Below are positions 17,317-24,997 of a stretch of 64,000 nucleotides of DNA, in pieces. The first letter of the stretch is position 1. The number at the start of each line of letters is the position of its first letter. The position numbers were made by a program, and so were the translations under genes. Origin of the DNA: an uncultured Succinivibrio sp. (GTDB taxonomy: Bacteria > Pseudomonadota > Gammaproteobacteria > Enterobacterales > Succinivibrionaceae); the NCBI GenBank assembly GCA_934218695.1, contig CAKQDA010000012.1:6752-70751 (forward strand), in the 5' to 3' direction. The notes beneath the pieces are model-generated. The model was not told the origin of the DNA. It did not search any database and worked only from the letters and a program-made list of their open reading frames with translations.

Positions 17317-20031
17317 ATGGATAAGAATACTCAAAAGGCGTTAGCTGCAATTAAAAACATATCTTCAGCCCGCTCTCTTAGAGACTTCAGAAAGAAGATC
17401 TATGCCAAAACCGATCTGTCTTACGGTGAGGCTATTCTTGCACAGCATGAACTGATAGCTGATAAAGAGCTTATAAAAAAAGACAGTAACGGTAAAAGAT
17501 ACAGAGTTGCAAGACCTGATGGCAGTCATTATTCATTCAAGGATTTTTTATTATCAATCACAAATGAAAGTATCTGTTCTGACGAGATTAGAGAAATTCT
17601 GTTAAATGCAGGCTTATTTAATGAAAACGATTCCTACAGATATTTAAAGGAGCTGGTTTTTCATTTAAAGCACGATTTACTTATCAGAGTAAGTAACTTT
17701 ACTCTGAATAAAAAAGAGTTTTCAGAAAGTCTTTTTAAAGGACACTTCACTCCGTTTTTCGTTCGTTCAACACAAAAAAACAGCTTCTTTGCCTATCAGG
17801 CAAAAATTCCTGCTGAGGCGTTAAATGTCACATCCTGTGTTGATAAAAACGCAACTAGAGCACTTTTGTTCGGTTATCCTGTCTATACAGACGGTTACGG
17901 CAGCTTTACGCCTGTCTTTTGCAGTACCATTGACAATGTGGATACTGACAATGCTGACTGTTATCTTAGAAAACTAAAAAATGACAGGTATCTTGTCAAC
18001 AGCTGCTTTATAAAAGCGATAGCAAAAAACAGAGGCGAGCAGGCTGCAAATGACTTTCTGTTAAAGCTCAACCTTTCTCCAGTAAATGACTTTGACAGCA
18101 TTGATAATTTTGAACTTTCAAAGGCAGATATGCCTTTTGAGAATGCTCTTTTATTAATCTCCAACCTTTTTGAATGTGAAACCGATTCATTAAATCCGCA
18201 GGTCCTGTCAGACAGAGCTCTTAACGGGGAAATAAAAAATCACAAAGAGCTTATCCTTAACAGGGCTGTAATAGTCCCTGTTGATGAGAGAGAGCCTTCT
18301 ATCCTTTATAAAATGGCTCAGTTAGAAACTGTTTTAAGACTTGATGAAAAGGCACTTGATAACACTGCATTATCCTGTTTCAGTAGCAGACAGGTACGCA
18401 ATGAGACAAGTGATATAACTCTTTTTGAAGATCTTGTAATCGGCAGGGACTGTGACAGTGACAGACTGCAGGGAGCAGGGCAGATTGTTCTTTGCAACGT
18501 ACTGTCAAAAGAAAACTCTCTGATGTACGTAACCGAGAATTTTGACTATGCCACCTTATGCAAATATGCAGCAAAAAATCTGATGCTGTCAAACAGCATT
18601 GGTGCAGTCATCTCTTATGGAAATAATGAGGATAACTTAAATAGAACAGCCTCACTCTTTAAAAAGGATGATGACTACAACCTTAATAATGATAGTGATT
18701 CTCTTTGCAGAAGACTTAAGAGTAAGGTGCATAAATTTAAAGAGGATGACGATTTCCCTTTAGATGATTTTATAAAGTGCTTAAGAGCACTCAGAAAATG
18801 CAGTGACATTGCCTTTAATCAGGCTTTAAACGAGGAAGAGTTACAGCTTTTGCACTCTCTTTTAAAGGAAAAGGTGTCAGGCAGAGCACTTGATAATAAA
18901 GAGTTTATCTTATCAGAATATACAAAGCTTCGTGAGCTGTGTCAGAAGATCCTGTCAAAATACTATATCGGATATCAGGAGAATAAGTTAACAGGCTTTG
19001 ATGTTGCAAAGTTCAACTTTGCAAATTCACTTTTTATAGGCAACAAAGTAATCAGACTTTGCAGACTCAAAAGGCCTGCTTCAGTAGAATCTTTAAAGGA
19101 TTTTATAAAGACCGTAAGGCTGTTTGACAGATATCTGAAACTTACTTACGAAAAGGCAAAGCTCAAAAACATTGAGGGAAAACTTCTGCTAAGAGCCGGT
19201 AAGGCAGACTGTAAAGAGCTCAAAAACAGTACAGATGAACTGTTTGCATCCTTACTAAAACGCCTTGAAGATCCAGAGACTTCTTTACTTTTTAAAATCA
19301 GGCATGACTTTTTTGATTATGAGGATATTAAACAGAGAGGTGATCTTAAGGCTATGCTTTCACTTGTCTCTCCGGTATGTGAATTCTCAACAGTAAGTGA
19401 AATGGCAAAATCCCTGTTTATTCCAGGTATCTTTGATAAGACTCTGATGATGGTGGACAAAAATACCGGTATAGCTGATTTGATCCTGACTTTTGTAAAA
19501 TCAAAATCTGTTTCCATTATTGTTAGAAAAAATGATGATACTGATGAAGACAGTGAAACAGGAAAGATGTCATCTGATAAATCTGATGATATCACTGCCT
19601 ATTCTTTAATTGACCGTTTATCCGTTGATGATGACGGACTTATCTCAATGCGTTTTAATCAGATGTACTCTTCAGATGAATCTTACGAAAAATCAGAGTC
19701 AGCATCCTCAATTGAGTGCTTTATCCCTTACCTTGAAGCGCAGAAACTTGCAGTTAGGAAAAAGTGTATTGATGATCTTAATCTTTCATATCTGATAATC
19801 GATGGCATATCTGAGCCTGACAGTCACAGCAGGGTTAAGTCAGATGGGACAGCAGCAGAGAAAACAGTGATGATCTTAAGTCAGATAGACACGGATCGTC
19901 TGATAAATGCAGAGTCTTTTGAAAACGGCAGCAGCAGGCTTGTGCCTGAATATTTTGACGAAAGCCTGTTTAAGCTCAATGCTAGAGCTTATGCAAAAGA
20001 ATTTGCTAGCAGATACAAAGGGTTACTATAA
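17317..20031 (+). CDS. Unrecognised 904-residue cytoplasmic protein of the FGE/McrB-like operon
   Basis: I do not recognise this protein. It has no signal peptide or transmembrane segment, is rich in Leu, Lys, Asp and Ser, and looks mostly alpha-helical. The N-terminus (residues about 1-70; YGEAILAQHELIADKELIKK then GKRYRVARPDG) could be a winged helix. A beta-richer block with FFAYQAKIPAEAL and ALLFGYPVYTDGYGSF lies near 155-200, and a stretch ending SYLIIDGISEPDS near 830. No Walker, helicase or nuclease motif stands out. It starts one base after the FGE gene's stop and 20 bases before the next gene, so its role must be tied to that complex. Confidence 0.8.
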   Translation: MDKNTQKALAAIKNISSARSLRDFRKKIYAKTDLSYGEAILAQHELIADKELIKKDSNGKRYRVARPDGSHYSFKDFLLSITNESICSDEIREILLNAGLFNENDSYRYLKELVFHLKHDLLIRVSNFTLNKKEFSESLFKGHFTPFFVRSTQKNSFFAYQAKIPAEALNVTSCVDKNATRALLFGYPVYTDGYGSFTPVFCSTIDNVDTDNADCYLRKLKNDRYLVNSCFIKAIAKNRGEQAANDFLLKLNLSPVNDFDSIDNFELSKADMPFENALLLISNLFECETDSLNPQVLSDRALNGEIKNHKELILNRAVIVPVDEREPSILYKMAQLETVLRLDEKALDNTALSCFSSRQVRNETSDITLFEDLVIGRDCDSDRLQGAGQIVLCNVLSKENSLMYVTENFDYATLCKYAAKNLMLSNSIGAVISYGNNEDNLNRTASLFKKDDDYNLNNDSDSLCRRLKSKVHKFKEDDDFPLDDFIKCLRALRKCSDIAFNQALNEEELQLLHSLLKEKVSGRALDNKEFILSEYTKLRELCQKILSKYYIGYQENKLTGFDVAKFNFANSLFIGNKVIRLCRLKRPASVESLKDFIKTVRLFDRYLKLTYEKAKLKNIEGKLLLRAGKADCKELKNSTDELFASLLKRLEDPETSLLFKIRHDFFDYEDIKQRGDLKAMLSLVSPVCEFSTVSEMAKSLFIPGIFDKTLMMVDKNTGIADLILTFVKSKSVSIIVRKNDDTDEDSETGKMSSDKSDDITAYSLIDRLSVDDDGLISMRFNQMYSSDESYEKSESASSIECFIPYLEAQKLAVRKKCIDDLNLSYLIIDGISEPDSHSRVKSDGTAAEKTVMILSQIDTDRLINAESFENGSSRLVPEYFDESLFKLNARAYAKEFASRYKGLL

Positions 20032-20051
20032 AAACAGATAAGGCTTTAACT

Positions 20052-21215
20052 ATGGATGATAAAAAAGAAAAGAATGCTGGTGGAATTACTCATTTCTGCC
20101 TCAAGCATCTGGTTGCACTGATGGTGACGGCTCTTTTTTTGCTTGTGGTCATTATGGTTTATTCCATTGGAGTCTGGGCTCATGTGGAACAGGAAAAGCA
20201 GCAGATTGATGTTGAACTCAGTCAGCTGATTGCAGAGCGCGAATATTATGAGACTATAAAACGCGATCTTCCGAATATGAAAAAGGAATATCTCAAGTCT
20301 GAGAGTGAACTGAAAGCTCTTAAGAATGATCTCAATGATATCAGTGGCCAGATCAGAACTGTCAGCGAAAAACTCAGTGCAGAAAACAAAAAACATGACA
20401 GTCTTGTTGAAGAAAACAGAAAGCTCAATGATCTGATTTCAAAAAGGGACGACATTCAGAATGAACTGTCAAAGGCAAAGCAGGAACTTACTGCAGTGCA
20501 GTCGTCCGTAAAGAGCTCAAATGACGAACTAGCTAAAGTAAACGACAGTCTTGCAGAAGTTAAAAAGCAGAATGACAGTGCAGTTGCCACTTATAACGAT
20601 AATCAGACAAAATTAAAACAGCTAAGTGCTCAAAATGACAAACTTATAAATGACAGATACTTACTTAAACAGGAGACTGATACTCTTACTGCCAGAAGGG
20701 ATGTGCTGACAGAGGAGATAGCAAAACTGTCAGATTTGGATTCTCCTGTAAAGAAACTTGAAGATCTGATTGCAAAGGAGTCGACAGCTTACGCTTCAAT
20801 TGAAAAAGAGCTTTCAGATATTACTCAGAAACTGAACAGCTCATACAGCAGTGTTGATAAAGAGCTTGCATCAAGTATTGAATCCATAAAAAACTCTGTA
20901 GACTCAATTAAAGCCCTGACCTCAAGAAAGGATATCTTTGACAGCCTTGAGCGTGGAACAGCGTCTTTAAATCAGGCTCTTGAGAGTATCCGTGCCACAC
21001 AAAAACGTGTAAATGACGAGTTTAGCAAACGCGACAGAGGTGCTCTTCTTAATGATATGAACGCAAAACTTCAGGATACCTCAGGAAAAGTGGAGCAGTT
21101 ATCAGATTCAGTTGCCTCCGTTCAGAGCAATATGATGGAACTTATGAACAGGGTTTTGAAGGAACAGCAGGAATTAAAAGAAAAACTAGATAATCAGGAA
21201 AAAAGCAAAAAGTAA
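20052..21215 (+). CDS. Membrane-anchored coiled-coil protein
   Basis: This 387-residue protein has a short cytoplasmic N-terminus and one transmembrane helix (about residues 18-41: HLVALMVTALFLLVVIMVYS). Nearly continuous heptad-rich coiled coil (about 48-385, Lys/Glu/Asn/Ser-rich, few prolines) follows. No enzymatic motif is visible. It is encoded between the unknown 904-residue protein and the membrane-anchored AAA+ protein, which has its own coiled coil, so hetero-oligomerisation is a reasonable inference. The long helix could be cytoplasmic or periplasmic. The ATG at 20052 follows a TAAGG site. Confidence 0.8.
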   Translation: MDDKKEKNAGGITHFCLKHLVALMVTALFLLVVIMVYSIGVWAHVEQEKQQIDVELSQLIAEREYYETIKRDLPNMKKEYLKSESELKALKNDLNDISGQIRTVSEKLSAENKKHDSLVEENRKLNDLISKRDDIQNELSKAKQELTAVQSSVKSSNDELAKVNDSLAEVKKQNDSAVATYNDNQTKLKQLSAQNDKLINDRYLLKQETDTLTARRDVLTEEIAKLSDLDSPVKKLEDLIAKESTAYASIEKELSDITQKLNSSYSSVDKELASSIESIKNSVDSIKALTSRKDIFDSLERGTASLNQALESIRATQKRVNDEFSKRDRGALLNDMNAKLQDTSGKVEQLSDSVASVQSNMMELMNRVLKEQQELKEKLDNQEKSKK

Positions 21216-21257
21216 TGCTGAACATCAGCCAAGATTAAAAGACAGAGAAGATTAAAA

Positions 21258-23327
21258 ATGACAGACTTTATCAATGCAAATATCATTTACCTTGTTCCAA
21301 TCGGTGTGGTAACCCTTTTACTGATCCTTGTCCTGATTGGTGTTACTCTTGCCAAAACCGCAGGCTACTTTGTAGAACGTTTCCCTAAAGAGGAGCTCAA
21401 TCAGTCAGAGTACTTTTCATACAAGGCCAAGGCTGAGCAGTTCAAAGCCGAGGCTAAAGCTTATGAAGAGGCTATTGAAAGATTAAGACATGAGTATGAG
21501 CTGGCAATCAAGGATGCAAAGGAGCATCTTGATGACGGACTTATCAAAGACAATCTGCAGGCTCAGTTAGAGCAGGTTGAAAGCAATCTTGAGGCTGTAC
21601 AGAGTGAACTTTCAACCAATCGCAATGAGAATTACAAGATAAGATCAGAGATCAGCTTCTTAAATAACGTGCTTGAAACACAGAAGAATAAGAAGGATAA
21701 GGCTGAGCAGGAACTTAAAGATCTGGAAAATAAGATTGCCAACCTCAAGAACTCATCAGAGGAACTTGAAAAATTCAGAAAGGAACTGGATTCTATTCAG
21801 GAGCGCAGCGACAAGTTAAATCGTGATTATTCCCAGACCAAGTTCTCATATGATGAGATGTTAAAGAAAAAAGACGAACTTGATAAAGAAGAGGCTAATA
21901 ACAGCAAACGCCGCAGTGAGGTTGAAAAGCTTAAGACTGATATCGAGAAAAAACAGGTAGAATTTAACTCTCTGTGCAAGGATATTGCCAAATCAGAAAT
22001 TAAGAACAATCTGTTACGCTCTAATGCAACTGAGCTTGAATCTAAAATCGAGAAATTAAAGCAGGAGCATCAGAAGACCTCAGAAGACTTTATTGAAGGC
22101 TACAGAAATCTGATGGATCCTCCAGATGGTCTTAAAATTTTTGCAAAAGGCACTAAGGGAAATAATCAATTCTCTGAAAAAGAGGTTGAGGAACTCAATA
22201 AGTTTGAGCAGTACCTGGAGCTACAAAACTATCATTTTTCAAATCGTGTCATCAAAGCTTTTCATACAGCACTCAAGAGCCAGTCAGTTAATCCGCTTAC
22301 TGTGCTTGCAGGTATCTCCGGTACCGGTAAAACTCTGCTGCCTACAAAGTATGGCGCCTTCTTCGGTATTTACACTGTGGTGATACCTGTAGAACCAAGA
22401 TGGGATTCTCCTCAGGATCTTATAGGCTTTTACAATTATCTTGAAAAGAAATTCCAGGCAACTGAACTATCAAAAACCCTGGTGGCTTTTGACAATAAAA
22501 ATGAATTTACAAAAGAGCCTTATATCCGTTCTCCTGAAGCTCAAAAAACAGCTGATATTCTGAAAGACCGTATGGTACTGGTACTTCTTGATGAAATGAA
22601 TCTTGCAAGAACCGAGTATTATTTTGCAAACTTCCTGTCACGTCTTGAACTTAGAAGAACTGTGGTTAATGTCAATGACAAGAGTCAGCGAATGAAGGCT
22701 GAAATTACCATTGATGATAACTTTGGCAGTATCTGGGTTCCTGATAACGTGCTGTTTGTAGGTACCATGAACGAGGACGAATCAACTCAGACCCTGTCAG
22801 ATAAGGTTTTGGACCGAGCCAATTTGCTGCGCTTTGGCAAGCCTTCAAATAAGACAATGAGCAAGGAAAACTCAAAACACAGTGGAGTGGCTATCGAGCC
22901 TCACAGCGCAATGAGCTATAACCTGTACAAAAAATGGATAGTGTCCAAGGATGATGTCGATGCTTCTTTAGGAGAGCATCTTGACTTTGTAAATAACTGT
23001 GTCTCTTCACTTAACGATGCCATGTCATACATCGGTAAACCATTCGGTTTCCGTGTAAATGATGCAATTAAATCCTATGTTGCAAACTATCCAAAAGAAA
23101 ATGTGGATACTGATATAAAACTTGCTCTAGCAGATCAGATTGAGCAGAAGATCATGCCAAAAGTAAGAGGCATAGATTTATCTATGGACTCAAGCATAAG
23201 ATGTCTTGACACTATTGAGCGTGTAATTGACACTCTTAATGATGATGCTCTCAAAGAGGCCTTTGACAATGTCAAGAATGACGAGTTCAACACTGGCATG
23301 TTCATGTGGCAGGGTATTTCAAGATGA
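21258..23327 (+). CDS. Membrane-anchored coiled coil fused to McrB-type AAA+ NTPase
   Basis: This 689-residue protein has an N-terminal transmembrane helix (about residues 11-34), a coiled coil (about 50-285) and an AAA_5/McrB-like NTPase domain (about 320-640). Walker A is GISGTGKT at 352-359. Walker B is VLLDEMNLARTEYYFANFLS with D445 and E446. The sensor-1 block is GTMNEDEST at 502-510. McrB proteins usually have MNxxD there, so the acidic residue is Glu in place of Asp. McrB-family rings hydrolyse GTP and drive an McrC partner; the next gene is such a partner. The coiled-coil fusion recalls CoCoNuT-type type IV restriction relatives. An AGAGAAG site precedes the ATG. Confidence 0.82.
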   Translation: MTDFINANIIYLVPIGVVTLLLILVLIGVTLAKTAGYFVERFPKEELNQSEYFSYKAKAEQFKAEAKAYEEAIERLRHEYELAIKDAKEHLDDGLIKDNLQAQLEQVESNLEAVQSELSTNRNENYKIRSEISFLNNVLETQKNKKDKAEQELKDLENKIANLKNSSEELEKFRKELDSIQERSDKLNRDYSQTKFSYDEMLKKKDELDKEEANNSKRRSEVEKLKTDIEKKQVEFNSLCKDIAKSEIKNNLLRSNATELESKIEKLKQEHQKTSEDFIEGYRNLMDPPDGLKIFAKGTKGNNQFSEKEVEELNKFEQYLELQNYHFSNRVIKAFHTALKSQSVNPLTVLAGISGTGKTLLPTKYGAFFGIYTVVIPVEPRWDSPQDLIGFYNYLEKKFQATELSKTLVAFDNKNEFTKEPYIRSPEAQKTADILKDRMVLVLLDEMNLARTEYYFANFLSRLELRRTVVNVNDKSQRMKAEITIDDNFGSIWVPDNVLFVGTMNEDESTQTLSDKVLDRANLLRFGKPSNKTMSKENSKHSGVAIEPHSAMSYNLYKKWIVSKDDVDASLGEHLDFVNNCVSSLNDAMSYIGKPFGFRVNDAIKSYVANYPKENVDTDIKLALADQIEQKIMPKVRGIDLSMDSSIRCLDTIERVIDTLNDDALKEAFDNVKNDEFNTGMFMWQGISR

Positions 23328-23341
23328 TCAGGCTGTAACTT

Positions 23342-24997
23342 ATGAGCAATATAGTGCTGCGTGTCCGCAACTATCCGTGGCAGTGGTCAGAGGATTTTGC
23401 AAAAGCTTATACTCTTGAGGATTTAAAGGAGCCTGTAAAACTCAAATATACAGGAGGTTCTTTAATTGAGATCCATCAGGAGTTCTATATCAATGCTATA
23501 AAAAAGCAGGTAAAGGACTTCTTTTATCCGCTGGCTAAAAATGTAAGAAATGATCCTTTTAACTATGCTTTATACAGCTATACCTATGCTCTGCCTAAAA
23601 ATCATAAGGGTGAATATCTTGAGGTAAAAGGATCTGATACTTTACCAGAACTGCAGTTAGGTCTTGAAAATACACTTACATCAGGAGAGGAAAACAAAAA
23701 GCTTCTGGAGCTTTATCTTTCCTATTTTGATGAGCTTGCCAATTACGAAAGAGAAAAACGCAGATCAGATAAGGTTTTTGAAACCTTACTGCTGCTTCTT
23801 GGCAACGGAGAGGAAAGACCACGCTATTCCTTTATTGCAAGTATCAGTGATGAACTCTTAAAACTGCTCCCTTCTTTATGCAGGAGTATGCGAAAGATAC
23901 TCTCAGGAAAGCGCATGATGCTGCCTTTGAGCAGAGTTAAAGAGCTCGATCAGTCATGTATAAGATTTTTAATCAAACAGCCAGGTGATACTCTTAAACA
24001 AAAGGTTGCTGCCAACGACTTTAAGATGATGGGTATAGCAAGAGTTGAGAAATATGATCTGCTAGAAAACAGAGTTCTCAAGGATTTTCTGTATAGAGCG
24101 CAAAGAGAATGCGAAAAATACCTCTCTGAGTTCTCTCACGACTCTAAAGTTTACAATTCTGAACGTGTTAAAAAGGTGATCCTGCTTGAAAGGCAGATTG
24201 CCATAATTTTAAAAAATCCTGTCTGGAATGAAATAACCAGACAGAATACTCTGCCAGGCCCAAACTACGTTTTACAGAATGAAAAAAGATATAAGGTTAT
24301 CTGGAAATATTATCTGACTTTAATCCGTCAGGAAAGACAGCTCGATCTCTCCTTTAAATATCAGGACAATACCTTCTGTGATCTGACAGGATTGCTCCTG
24401 CAGTCAGCCTTCTGTTCTCTTGTATCGTCTGACAGATTAAAGTCAAAAGGTTTAAAGCTCGACTGTATGGGAGATTCCTATATTGAGATTTATAAAGAGC
24501 AGCACTTTGGCAAAAAATTAAGCTCCTATCCTGTAGGTCCCTTTATTCTGAGTACAAAGGATAATGGCTATTATGAAATCCAGCTCTGGAGTCACGCTTT
24601 CAAGCATGAATCACAGTATCCTAAAAACGCTGTATTAAAGTATCTTGGTACACAGCGTTTTATCAAGATCATTTCAATGGATGGAGACAATAAAAACAGT
24701 AACAACTTCATCATACCTGTCTATTCAGTCAATGTCGTTCAGTCAAAACAGTCTGATTCAATAGAAGATATCTTTAAAAATGCGACTTTGGAAATAAGTA
24801 AGGCCAACCGTGAAAAGACAAAGGGCAAATATCATATTGGTGCTTTAATTTTTGCAAATATCAAAAATGGAATTGAGTTTAAAAAAACTGAAAACGGAAT
24901 TGGCATGTACTGCATTTCGTCAAATCCTAATGACTGGGGTCTGAATGCAATTGGAATAGTAGACTTTTTGGCAGATTATATTGGAAATATTCTATGA
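23342..24997 (+). CDS. DUF2357/McrC-like partner of the AAA+ protein
   Basis: This 551-residue soluble protein carries the DUF2357 hallmark around residues 235-265 (YDLLENRVLKDFLYRAQREC), a helical middle, and a beta-richer C-terminus. DUF2357 proteins are encoded next to McrB-like NTPases and many end in a PD-(D/E)XK nuclease like McrC. I cannot find a convincing D...(E/Q)xK signature in the last 150 residues, so the nuclease may be degenerate or replaced. It starts 14 bases after the AAA+ gene and its TGA overlaps the next ATG (ATGA), showing tight coupling. Confidence 0.7.
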   Translation: MSNIVLRVRNYPWQWSEDFAKAYTLEDLKEPVKLKYTGGSLIEIHQEFYINAIKKQVKDFFYPLAKNVRNDPFNYALYSYTYALPKNHKGEYLEVKGSDTLPELQLGLENTLTSGEENKKLLELYLSYFDELANYEREKRRSDKVFETLLLLLGNGEERPRYSFIASISDELLKLLPSLCRSMRKILSGKRMMLPLSRVKELDQSCIRFLIKQPGDTLKQKVAANDFKMMGIARVEKYDLLENRVLKDFLYRAQRECEKYLSEFSHDSKVYNSERVKKVILLERQIAIILKNPVWNEITRQNTLPGPNYVLQNEKRYKVIWKYYLTLIRQERQLDLSFKYQDNTFCDLTGLLLQSAFCSLVSSDRLKSKGLKLDCMGDSYIEIYKEQHFGKKLSSYPVGPFILSTKDNGYYEIQLWSHAFKHESQYPKNAVLKYLGTQRFIKIISMDGDNKNSNNFIIPVYSVNVVQSKQSDSIEDIFKNATLEISKANREKTKGKYHIGALIFANIKNGIEFKKTENGIGMYCISSNPNDWGLNAIGIVDFLADYIGNIL

